Source: Streptomyces sp. NRRL WC-3605
Lineage (GTDB): Bacteria; Actinomycetota; Actinomycetes; Streptomycetales; Streptomycetaceae
Length of the DNA stretch: 49,584 nt
Reading direction: 5' to 3'
Assembly: GCF_001509795.1 (NCBI RefSeq)
Contig: NZ_LLZN01000075.1
Coordinates: 1 to 49,584 of the forward strand
Shown here one piece after another: positions 39,011 to 45,925 of this stretch. The notes below the pieces were generated by a model. That model was not told the DNA's origin. It made no database searches and saw nothing but the letters and a program-made list of their open reading frames with translations. Position numbers and translations under genes: made by a program. Positions within the stretch are counted from its first letter, which is position 1, and the number at the start of each line of letters is the position of its first letter.

Positions 39011-39049
39011 ATGAGACGCACACAATGAGACGCACAGTCAGGTTGAGAC
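39011..39049. repeat. tandem 12-bp direct repeat ATGAGACGCACA upstream of the GAF regulator
   Basis: ATGAGACGCACA occurs at 39011-39022 and again at 39025-39036 with a 2-bp spacer. The core TGAGAC occurs a third time at 39044-39049. The array ends 20 bp before the proposed TTG start, so it is well placed for autoregulation. Confidence 0.55.
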
Positions 39050-39069
39050 CTCTTCTGCCGGGAGGACCC

Positions 39070-40362
39070 TTGGCGCTCTCGCCGACGGACGTGACGCAGC
39101 TGGCCGCCGTGGACTCGGCACGCGCCGCGCGCGTGCTCAGCGACGTCCGCGCGGCCACGCTCTCCGGGCAGCGCGCTCCCGTCGCGCCGCGCCCGGTGAT
39201 CGAGCAGTCCTGGGAACGCATGCTGCGCAGCGGTGTGGACCCGGACCACGACGTCCGCGCGGGCCTGCTGTCCCGGGAGGAGGTGCAGCGGCGCCGGGAG
39301 GAGACCGCGCTGCGGCACGTGCTGCCGGTGCTGCGCGAGGGCCTGCTGTCGGTCGCGGACGTCGCCCACCACATCATGGTCGTCGCCGACGACGAGGGCC
39401 GGGTGCTGTGGCGGGAGGGCAGCCCCTCGGTGCTGCGGAAGGCGGACGGCCTCGGCTTCGAACTCGGCGCGGACTGGCGGGAGAGCGTCGTCGGCACGAA
39501 CGGCGTGGGCACCCCGGCGGTGGTGCGCCGGCCCGTTCAGGTCTTCGCCGCCGAGCACTTCCAGCGCTCGCAGACCTCGTGGACGTGCACGGGCGCGCCC
39601 ATCACGGACCCACGGGACGGCCGACTGATCGGGGTGGTGGACGTCAGCGGGCCGCTGGAGACGATGCATCCGGCGACGCTCGCCTGGGTCGACTCGGTGG
39701 CCAAACTGGCCGAGGCCCGGCTGCGGGAGCTGCACACCGCCTCGCTGGAGCGGTTGCGGGCCGTGGCCGCGCCGGCGCTGGCCCGGCTGACCGGGCGGGC
39801 CGTCGTCGTGGACCGGGACGGCTGGACCGCGGCGGTGACCGGGATGCCGTACACGCACCGGGTCGCGCTGCCGAAGTCGCCGGTGCCGGGCCGCAGATGG
39901 CTGCCGCCGCTCGGGCTGTGCACGATGGAGCCGCTCGCCGGGGGCTGGCTGCTGCGGCCCTGCGACGAACCCGGGTCGCCCGGCGCCACCCGCATCACGC
40001 TGGACCTGAGCGAACCGCGCCGCTGGTCGGTGACGGTGTCCGGCGGCGCCGGCACATGGAGTCACGAACTGAGTCCCCGGCACGCCGAGTTGCTGTGCCT
40101 GCTGGCGATGGACCGGGGCGGGCGCAGCGCGGCGCGCCTGGCGGAGGACATGTTCGGGGACGCGCGGCGCACGGTGACGGTGCGTGCGGAGATGTCGCGG
40201 GTGCGCCGCTACCTCGGGGCGCATCTGGAGCACCGGCCGTACCGCTTCCGGGAGGACGCCGAGGTGGAGGTGCTGCTGCCGCGGGACCCGCGCGCTCTGC
40301 TGCCGCATTCGACGGCGCCCGGGATCGCACGCGCGCGGGGAGCGGGGTCCCGGCCGGGATGA
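39070..40362 (+). CDS. GAF-domain transcriptional regulator with C-terminal winged-helix
   Basis: 430 residues from a TTG at 39070 with GGGAGGA just upstream (short spacing); an in-frame ATG at 39025 lies inside the repeat array and lacks a ribosome binding site. Residues ~25-215 resemble the sensor part of AcoR-type activators (RPVIEQSWERMLRSGVDPDH; IMVVADDEGRVLWREGSPSV; ESVVGTNGVGTPAVVRRPVQ; EHFQRSQTSWTCTGAPITDP; LIGVVDVSGPLETMHPATLA). The AAA+ sigma54-contacting domain of AcoR is absent, in line with the lack of sigma54 in Streptomyces. Instead the C-terminal ~80 residues contain a winged-helix-like unit (SPRHAELLCLLAMDRGGRSA; RTVTVRAEMSRVRRYLGAHL). The ligand is unknown. Nothing nearby looks like an obvious acetoin or aldehyde pathway. 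Confidence 0.85.
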   Translation: MALSPTDVTQLAAVDSARAARVLSDVRAATLSGQRAPVAPRPVIEQSWERMLRSGVDPDHDVRAGLLSREEVQRRREETALRHVLPVLREGLLSVADVAHHIMVVADDEGRVLWREGSPSVLRKADGLGFELGADWRESVVGTNGVGTPAVVRRPVQVFAAEHFQRSQTSWTCTGAPITDPRDGRLIGVVDVSGPLETMHPATLAWVDSVAKLAEARLRELHTASLERLRAVAAPALARLTGRAVVVDRDGWTAAVTGMPYTHRVALPKSPVPGRRWLPPLGLCTMEPLAGGWLLRPCDEPGSPGATRITLDLSEPRRWSVTVSGGAGTWSHELSPRHAELLCLLAMDRGGRSAARLAEDMFGDARRTVTVRAEMSRVRRYLGAHLEHRPYRFREDAEVEVLLPRDPRALLPHSTAPGIARARGAGSRPG

Positions 40363-40512
40363 TCCGGTCCACCACCTTCTTGCGCATATTTGCAGGGTCT
40401 TCGTCCGCGGGGGTGCCTTCCTGCCGTAGCATCCCTGGTACGGGCCGCCCCACCTGCTCCTTCGGTCAACGCTCGGGCCGATGGGCGCAGTTGGCTCGCC
40501 TCGGGAGGTTTG

Positions 40513-41793
40513 ATGAAGCACCGCGGCAGACACCGTCGACGCAAGCAGGGCCGTGCGCTGCGCGCGTTCCTCGCCGGAACCGCCCTGGCGCTCACCGCCG
40601 CCGCCACGATGATCAGCGCCTCGCAGGCCACGGTGGGTGACGATCCCGGGGCCCTGAAGCCGCTCGCGGGGGCCGCCGGGACGGACGCGCTGCGGCTGCG
40701 CGAGCAGCTCGTCCCGGAGGCGACGCTCGACAGGCTGTCCTCCGCGATGGGGAAGCCGGTCGGGGTGGGTGCCGTCCTGGAGGGTGCCCAGCACACGCTG
40801 CGTGACGCGGACGGGTGCACGGCCGGGGAGCGCACGGGGCTGCCGGTCGCCCCGGCGGCGACCCACGCCTACTGCTGGGACGCCGGGGACACCCGGTCCT
40901 GGCGGGCGGGTGCGGTGACCACCTCGGGCGACGCCGACGACGACGGCTGGTGGAACGACCACCGGGTGATCCTGTCCGGCTGGAGCCAGGGCGGCGGCTC
41001 GCTGGCCCGGGTGTCGTTCGTGGACGCCACCGACATGGACCAGTTGCTGTACACCTCGGTGCTGCTCGTCGTCCCGGTGGACGGCGGGCGGGACTACCGC
41101 CCGCTGACGTCCCGGCTGTCGGGCATGGCCTGGTACCAGGACAAGCTGCTGGTCACCGCGGGCGACGGGCTGTACGTGTACGACCTGGACCGCGTGCAGC
41201 GCACCACGGTGGACAGCGCCGCCGTGGGCCGGACCGCCGCGGGCTGGTCGGCGCACGGCCTCGGTTTCGTGCTGCCGGCCGTCGGCTCGTACCGGCTGGC
41301 CGGCCGGGACGCGCCCCGGCTGGGGACGGTGTCGCTGGACCGCAGCACGGCGCCGGACAGCCTGGTCGCGAGCGAGCGGACCCCGGCGGACGGCGACGGG
41401 CACGCCCGGCTGTGGCGGTACGCGTTCAGCAAGGACCCGGCCCGCGCGGGCCTGCTGGCCACGGACGCCACCGGATCGGTCCGGGCCGTCGAGGCGTACG
41501 AGACGGAGGCGTCCGGTGTCGAGGGCGTGCTGTCGCGCCGGGCACCGGGGACGGACCGGGCCGGCTGGTACGTGGGGCGGGCTCCGGCCCGTACGGACCG
41601 GCACGGCAGCCTGTGGCGCCAGGACACCGACGGAGCCGAGGCGACGCGGTGCGGCACGGAGGGCGCCCCGAGGTGCTGGGGCCTGGGAGCCGGCTCCCTG
41701 TCGTACTGGGAGGCGACCGGCGAGGTGTGGTCGCAGTCGGGGCGGACGCTGTTCGCGGTGCCGCTGCGGTCGATCGACGCCGCCCTGGACTGA
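40513..41793 (+). CDS. secreted protein of unknown function
   Basis: 426 residues, ATG at 40513 with GGAGG 4 nt upstream. The N-terminus is strongly basic (KHRGRHRRRKQGR) followed by a hydrophobic stretch and a likely Sec cleavage after ISASQA (residue ~39). The rest is rich in Asp, Gly, Trp and Ser with repeats of beta-strand character (GMAWYQDKLLVTAGDGLYVY; GWSAHGLGFVLPAVGSYRL; RLWRYAFSKDPARAGLLATD; GLGAGSLSYWEATGEVWSQS), suggesting a beta-propeller-like fold. There are four Cys (DGCTAG, AYCWDAG, TRCGTE, PRCWGL). I do not recognise the family. It is a stand-alone gene followed by a GC-rich hairpin. Confidence 0.8.
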   Translation: MKHRGRHRRRKQGRALRAFLAGTALALTAAATMISASQATVGDDPGALKPLAGAAGTDALRLREQLVPEATLDRLSSAMGKPVGVGAVLEGAQHTLRDADGCTAGERTGLPVAPAATHAYCWDAGDTRSWRAGAVTTSGDADDDGWWNDHRVILSGWSQGGGSLARVSFVDATDMDQLLYTSVLLVVPVDGGRDYRPLTSRLSGMAWYQDKLLVTAGDGLYVYDLDRVQRTTVDSAAVGRTAAGWSAHGLGFVLPAVGSYRLAGRDAPRLGTVSLDRSTAPDSLVASERTPADGDGHARLWRYAFSKDPARAGLLATDATGSVRAVEAYETEASGVEGVLSRRAPGTDRAGWYVGRAPARTDRHGSLWRQDTDGAEATRCGTEGAPRCWGLGAGSLSYWEATGEVWSQSGRTLFAVPLRSIDAALD

Positions 41794-41805
41794 GGGGCGG
41801 GGCCC

Positions 41806-41823
41806 GGCCGGGGCGGCCCGGCC
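41806..41823 (+). terminator. GC hairpin after the secreted protein gene
   Basis: GGCCGGG and CCCGGCC form a perfect 7-bp stem with a GCGG loop, 12 bp after the stop codon and 46 bp before the acetyltransferase start. Confidence 0.55.
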
Positions 41824-41869
41824 AGGGGGCCGATCGACAGATCCGCCGTCGGGATGATTGCCTGACGGC

Positions 41870-42442
41870 ATGCCCACCATCGCCGTGACCACCTGGTCCC
41901 TGGAACAGACCGCCCCCACCGACCTCCTTCCGGCCGAAGCGCCGGACGGGGACGTGCGGGTGATCCGTGCCGAGGTCCCCTCGCCCGAGTTCAGCCGTTT
42001 CCTGTACGCGTCCGTCGGCGGGGACATCCGCTGGGTGGACCGGCTCGGCTGGAGCTACGCGCGGTGGCAGGAGCAGCTGGCGCGTCCGGGCGTCGAGACC
42101 TGGGTGGCGTACGACCGCGGGACCCCGGCGGGCTATGTGGAGCTGGAGGCGCAGGACGGCGGGGTCGTGGAGATCGTCTACTTCGGCCTGATCCCGGCCT
42201 TCCGCGGGCGGCGGATCGGCGGCCATCTGTTGGCGTACGCCACCTCCCGCGCCTGGGACCTCGCCGAGCGGTGGCCGGAGCTGCCGCCGACCAAGCGGGT
42301 GTGGCTGCACACGTGCAGCAAGGACGGGGAGCACGCGATGGCCAACTACCAGCGCCGAGGCTTCACGCTGTTCGACACGAAGGTCGAGGAGGAGGCCGAG
42401 GTGGCGACGCCCGGCCCGTGGCCCGGGGCGTACCCTGGCTGA
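41870..42442 (+). CDS. GNAT-family N-acetyltransferase
   Basis: 190 residues from the ATG at 41870 (a TTG at 41858 is in frame). The acetyl-CoA-binding core is visible: VEIVYFGLIPAFRGRRIGGHLLAYA matches the GNAT motif A pattern V-x-x-x-x-R-G-x-G/A, here RGRRIGG. It is followed by VWLHTCSKDGEHAMANYQRRGFTLFD, the usual motif B with a Tyr near the acetyl-CoA thiol. Substrate unknown; the N-terminal ~60 residues carry the substrate region. It precedes the sulfur operon but is separated from it by a strong hairpin and 339 bp of non-coding DNA. Confidence 0.88.
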   Translation: MPTIAVTTWSLEQTAPTDLLPAEAPDGDVRVIRAEVPSPEFSRFLYASVGGDIRWVDRLGWSYARWQEQLARPGVETWVAYDRGTPAGYVELEAQDGGVVEIVYFGLIPAFRGRRIGGHLLAYATSRAWDLAERWPELPPTKRVWLHTCSKDGEHAMANYQRRGFTLFDTKVEEEAEVATPGPWPGAYPG

Positions 42443-42480
42443 CCTGGCCGGAAACGGCCCCCTCGGGCCATGTGACCGAC

Positions 42481-42515
42481 GACACCCTTGTCTCACTCTA
42501 CGGGACAAGGGTGTC
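42481..42515. terminator. perfect 12-bp inverted repeat between GNAT gene and sulfate operon
   Basis: GACACCCTTGTC (42481-42492) and GACAAGGGTGTC (42504-42515) are perfectly complementary with an 11-nt loop. It lies 38 bp after the GNAT stop and 54 bp before the leader peptide. Termination of the GNAT transcript is the simplest reading, but a dimeric regulator of the sulfur operon could also bind such a sequence. Confidence 0.6.
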
Positions 42516-42568
42516 CACATCTCGGACGAAGCTGGACTGGTCTCAGATCGCCGTGCCACGCTTCCGTC

Positions 42569-42652
42569 ATGCCTGGATCTGGAATTGCCTTGGTGAGTCG
42601 GCGGCACGTCGACCTGGGCCGCATGTCCAGCGCCATCTGTCCGGTGCGCTGA
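42569..42652 (+). CDS. putative cysteine-responsive leader peptide of the sulfate reduction operon
   Basis: 27 residues from the ATG at 42569: MPGSGIALV then SRRHVDLGRMSSAICPVR. The motif RRHVDLGR...SAIC matches the short leader peptides I know from actinomycete sulfur genes, which contain RRHxDL...ASALC-like sequences with a Cys codon near the end (here TGT). An internal GTG (42593) is an alternative start. No Shine-Dalgarno sequence precedes the ATG; CACGCT lies 6 nt upstream, compatible with a leaderless transcript. It sits 130 bp before sir. Ribosome stalling at the Cys codon when cysteine is scarce could open the downstream leader (inference). Confidence 0.8.
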   Translation: MPGSGIALVSRRHVDLGRMSSAICPVR

Positions 42653-42781
42653 CACCCTCGAGCGCCCGACTTCTCCTCTCTTTCTCGCTTCCGTCCCGCG
42701 CGATGCCGCGCACCTCTGCCCGTGCGCCCGTATGCGCAGGTCAAAGCCGCATTCCCGCCTGTCCCGAAGGACGTATCAACC
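42653..42781 (+). promoter_or_regulatory. pyrimidine-rich leader between leader peptide and sir
   Basis: The ~130-nt stretch begins with a C/T-dominated tract (GACTTCTCCTCTCTTTCTCG and on to TCCGTCCC) that is unlike its surroundings. Two small stems follow: GCGCG-ATGC-CGCGC near 42700 and TGCGC-N6-GCGCA near 42725. A C-rich, unstructured tract followed by coding sequence resembles a Rho-loading site, so leader translation could control transcription into the operon. Confidence 0.4.
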
Positions 42782-44482
42782 ATGGCCGCCACCCCGCAGA
42801 AGCCTGCCGCCGCGACTCCGCGCCGCAAGGTGAGCCGTCACCGCGGTGAGGGTCAGTGGGCCGTGGGCCACCACACCCCGCTGAACGGCAACGAGCAGTT
42901 CAAGAAGGACGACGACGGTCTCAATGTGCGGACACGCATTGAGACGATCTACTCCAAGCGCGGCTTCGACTCCATCGACCCCAACGACCTGCGCGGACGG
43001 ATGCGCTGGTGGGGTCTGTACACCCAGCGCAAGCCCGGTATCGACGGCGGCAAGACGGCCGTCCTGGAGCCGGAGGAGCTGGACGACTCCTACTTCATGC
43101 TGCGCGTCCGCATCGACGGCGGCGCTCTCACCACCCGGCAGCTGCGGGTGATCGGCGAGATCTCGCAGGAGTACGCGCGCGGCACCGCGGACATCACCGA
43201 CCGGCAGAACGTCCAGTACCACTGGATCCGGATCGAGGACGTGCCCGCCATCTGGGAGCGCCTGGAGGGCGTGGGGCTGTCCACGGTCACGGCCTGCGGC
43301 GACACCCCGCGTGTGATGATCGGCTCGCCGGTCGCCGGGATCGCCGAGGACGAGATCATCGACGCCACCCCCGCGCTGGAGGAGATGAAGCGCCGGGTCC
43401 TGAACAACCCGGCGTACTCCAACCTCCCCCGCAAGTTCAAGACGGCCATCTCGGGATCGCCGCTCCTGGACGTGGTGCACGAGATCAACGACGTCGCGTT
43501 CGTCGGCGTACGGCACCCCGAGCACGGCCCCGGCTTCGACCTCTGGGTCGGCGGCGGCCTGTCCACCAACCCCAAGCTGGGGGTGCGCCTCGGCGCCTGG
43601 GTGCCGATCGACGAGGTGCCGGACGTCTACGAGGGCGTCATCTCGATCTTCCGTGACTACGGCTACCGCCGGCTGCGCAACCGGGCCCGCCTGAAGTTCC
43701 TCGTCGCCGACTGGGGCGCGGAGAAGTTCCGCCAGGTTCTGGAGGACGAGTACCTGGGCGGGCGCAAGCTCGTCGACGGGCCCGCCCCCGAGCAGCCCGT
43801 GCAGCAGTGGCGCGACCACATCGGCGTGCACCGGCAGCAGGACGGCCGCTTCTACGTCGGCTTCGCCCCGCGCGTGGGACGCGTCGACGGCGCCACGCTC
43901 ACGAAGATCGCCGACCTGGCCGAGGCCCATGGCTCGGGCCGGGTGCGCACGACGGTCGAGCAGAAGATGATCGTGCTCGACGTCGAGCAGGACCAGGTCG
44001 ACTCGCTGGTCGACGGCTTGGAGGCGCTGGACCTGACCGCGCGGCCGTCCACCTTCCGGCGCGGCACGATGGCCTGCACCGGCATCGAGTTCTGCAAGCT
44101 CGCGATCGTCGAGACCAAGCAGCGCGGCTCCCAGCTGATCGACGAACTGGAGCGCCGCCTGCCGGACTTCGAGGAGCCGCTGACCATCAACCTCAACGGC
44201 TGCCCGAACGCCTGCGCCCGTATCCAGGTGGCGGACATCGGTCTCAAGGGGCAGCTGGTCCTGAACGACCGGGGCGAGCAGGTGGAGGGCTACCAGGTGC
44301 ACCTCGGCGGCGCGCTCGGCCTGGAGGCCGGGTTCGGCCGCAAGGTCCGCGGCCTGAAGGTCACCTCCGAGGAGCTGCCCGACTACATCGAGCGGGTCCT
44401 CAAGCGGTTCCAGGCGGAGCGCGAGGAGGGCGAGCGGTTCGCGTCCTGGGCCGCGCGCGCCTCGGAGGAGGCCCTGTCATGA
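42782..44482 (+). CDS. sir: ferredoxin-dependent sulfite reductase (nitrite/sulfite reductase family)
   Basis: 566 residues, ATG at 42782 with GAAGGA 10 nt upstream. It reduces sulfite to sulfide with six electrons, using siroheme and one [4Fe-4S] cluster. The cluster/siroheme ligands are in CTGIEFC (CX5C) and CPNAC (CX3C), in the contexts TMACTGIEFCKLAIVETK and NLNGCPNACARIQVADIG. Two ferredoxin-like half domains (residues ~80-150 and ~345-420) and the DITDRQNVQYHWIRIEDV segment are typical. Tyr80 (WWGLYTQR) and Cys172 (VTACGDTPR) occupy the positions of the Tyr-Cys crosslink in Mycobacterium tuberculosis sulfite reductase. First protein gene of the operon after the leader peptide; its stop overlaps the next start (ATGA). 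Confidence 0.93.
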   Translation: MAATPQKPAAATPRRKVSRHRGEGQWAVGHHTPLNGNEQFKKDDDGLNVRTRIETIYSKRGFDSIDPNDLRGRMRWWGLYTQRKPGIDGGKTAVLEPEELDDSYFMLRVRIDGGALTTRQLRVIGEISQEYARGTADITDRQNVQYHWIRIEDVPAIWERLEGVGLSTVTACGDTPRVMIGSPVAGIAEDEIIDATPALEEMKRRVLNNPAYSNLPRKFKTAISGSPLLDVVHEINDVAFVGVRHPEHGPGFDLWVGGGLSTNPKLGVRLGAWVPIDEVPDVYEGVISIFRDYGYRRLRNRARLKFLVADWGAEKFRQVLEDEYLGGRKLVDGPAPEQPVQQWRDHIGVHRQQDGRFYVGFAPRVGRVDGATLTKIADLAEAHGSGRVRTTVEQKMIVLDVEQDQVDSLVDGLEALDLTARPSTFRRGTMACTGIEFCKLAIVETKQRGSQLIDELERRLPDFEEPLTINLNGCPNACARIQVADIGLKGQLVLNDRGEQVEGYQVHLGGALGLEAGFGRKVRGLKVTSEELPDYIERVLKRFQAEREEGERFASWAARASEEALS

Positions 44483-44658
44483 GCGAGCGGGCCGCGCCCT
44501 TCTACTGCCCCTACTGCGGCGACGAGGACCTGCGCCCGAGCGAGGAGGGCCACGGCGCCTGGGAGTGCGCCGCGTGCAACCGCGCCTTCCGGCTGAAGTT
44601 CCTCGGGCTGCTCGCACGGGGCCTTCGGCACGACGACACCGGGGGAGACGAGATATGA
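44479..44658 (+). CDS. small four-cysteine zinc-ribbon-like protein in the sulfate operon
   Basis: 59 residues, starting at the ATG at 44479 that overlaps the sir stop. Two CX2C pairs (FYCPYCGDEDL and WECAACNRAFRLKF) are separated by 16 residues, as in rubredoxin-like or zinc-ribbon folds. The overlap with sir upstream and with cysH downstream (both ATGA) shows that it is translated with them. It could carry iron for electron transfer to Sir or CysH, or zinc for structural or regulatory purposes; the sequence does not decide. Conserved small proteins at this position in actinomycete operons are, as I recall, unannotated. Confidence 0.82.
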   Translation: MSERAAPFYCPYCGDEDLRPSEEGHGAWECAACNRAFRLKFLGLLARGLRHDDTGGDEI

Positions 44659-45362
44659 CGGCGACTCACGAACGCACGACGGACGAGCTGCGCGCACTCG
44701 CCGAGCAGGCGGGCCGCGACCTGGAGGACGCCTCCGCGCTGGAGATCCTCCAGTGGGCGGCCGGCACCTTCGGCGAGCGGTTCTGCGTGACCTCTTCGAT
44801 GGAGGACGCGGTCGTCGCCCACCTCGCCTCCCGTGCGATGCCCGGCGTCGACGTGGTGTTCCTGGACACCGGCTACCACTTCGAGGAGACCATCGGCACC
44901 CGCGACGCCGTCGAGGCCGTGATGGACGTCAACGTCATCACCCTGACCCCCCGGCAGACGGTCGCCGAGCAGGACGCCGAGTACGGCCCGAAGCTGCACG
45001 ACCGCGACCCCGACCTGTGCTGCAGGCTCCGCAAGGTCGAGCCGCTGGAGCGGGGCCTCGCGGATTACGTGGCCTGGGCGACCGGGCTGCGCCGCGACGA
45101 GTCCCCGACCCGGGCGAACACCCCGGTGGTCGGGTGGGACGAGAAGCGGCGGAAGGTGAAGGTCTCCCCCATCGCCCGCTGGACCCAGGACGACGTGGAC
45201 GCCTACGTCGCCGAACACGGCGTGCTGACCAATCCGCTGCTGACGGACGGCTACGCCTCCGTGGGCTGCGCCCCGTGCACCCGCCGGGTCCTCGCCGGCG
45301 AGGACGCGCGGGCCGGCCGCTGGGCGGGCCGCGCCAAGACCGAGTGCGGACTGCACGGATGA
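44655..45362 (+). CDS. cysH: phosphoadenylyl/adenylyl-sulfate reductase
   Basis: 235 residues, ATG at 44655 overlapping the upstream stop. It reduces APS or PAPS to sulfite with thioredoxin. The PP-loop-like substrate region is VTSSMEDAVVAHLASRAMPG. The catalytic Cys lies in KTECGLH at the C-terminus. CC in PDLCCRLRKVEPL and CX2C in VGCAPCTRR match the [4Fe-4S] ligand pattern of APS-type (CysH-II) reductases; enterobacterial PAPS reductases lack it. Cotranscribed with sir and the cys genes that follow. Confidence 0.93.
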   Translation: MTATHERTTDELRALAEQAGRDLEDASALEILQWAAGTFGERFCVTSSMEDAVVAHLASRAMPGVDVVFLDTGYHFEETIGTRDAVEAVMDVNVITLTPRQTVAEQDAEYGPKLHDRDPDLCCRLRKVEPLERGLADYVAWATGLRRDESPTRANTPVVGWDEKRRKVKVSPIARWTQDDVDAYVAEHGVLTNPLLTDGYASVGCAPCTRRVLAGEDARAGRWAGRAKTECGLHG

Positions 45363-45388
45363 CGACCCCCCAGACTCAGGAGAACCAC

Positions 45389-45925
45389 GTGACGACCGGA
45401 GCCACCGTCTGGCTCACGGGTCTGCCGAGCGCCGGCAAGACCACCATCGCCCACGAACTGGCCGGCCGGCTGCGCGCCGAGGGCCACCGGGTCGAGGTCC
45501 TCGACGGCGACGAGATCCGCGAGTTCATCTCGGCGGGCCTCGGCTTCAGCCGCGAGGACCGGCACACCAACGTGCAGCGCATCGGCTTCGTCGCCGAACT
45601 GCTCGCCCGCAACGGCGTCAAGGCACTCGTCCCGGTGATCGCGCCCTACGCCGACAGCCGCGAGGCGGTCCGCAAGCGCCACCAGGAGAGCGGGGCGCCC
45701 TATCTGGAGGTGCACGTGGCCACGCCGGTCGACGTGTGCTCCGTCCGCGATGTGAAGGGGCTGTACGCCAAGCAGGCCGCGGGCGAGCTGAGCGGGCTCA
45801 CCGGGGTCGACGACCCGTACGAGGAGCCCGAGTCGCCGGATCTGCGGATCGAGTCGCAGCACCAGACCGTGCAGGAGTCCGCGGCGTCCGTGTACGCCCT
45901 GCTCACCGAAAGGGGACTGGCATGA
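45389..45925 (+). CDS. cysC: adenylyl-sulfate kinase
   Basis: 178 residues from the GTG at 45389, which has CAGGAG 6 nt upstream. An ATG at 45359 overlapping the cysH stop is in frame and would add 10 residues; both starts are plausible. It phosphorylates APS to PAPS. Walker A is GLPSAGKTTIAHELAGRL, followed by LDGDEIREFISAGLGFSRED, which binds the substrate, and the VHVATPVDVCSVRDVKGLYA lid region. All key family motifs are present. Since the CysH here looks like an APS reductase, CysC may supply PAPS for sulfotransferases as well as, or instead of, reduction (inference). Confidence 0.93.
   Translation: MTTGATVWLTGLPSAGKTTIAHELAGRLRAEGHRVEVLDGDEIREFISAGLGFSREDRHTNVQRIGFVAELLARNGVKALVPVIAPYADSREAVRKRHQESGAPYLEVHVATPVDVCSVRDVKGLYAKQAAGELSGLTGVDDPYEEPESPDLRIESQHQTVQESAASVYALLTERGLA

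Noticed and set aside
38569..42027. 1,152-codon open frame on the minus strand
   Set aside because: Antisense shadow of aidB, the GAF regulator, the secreted protein and the GNAT gene; no family motifs and it crosses terminators.
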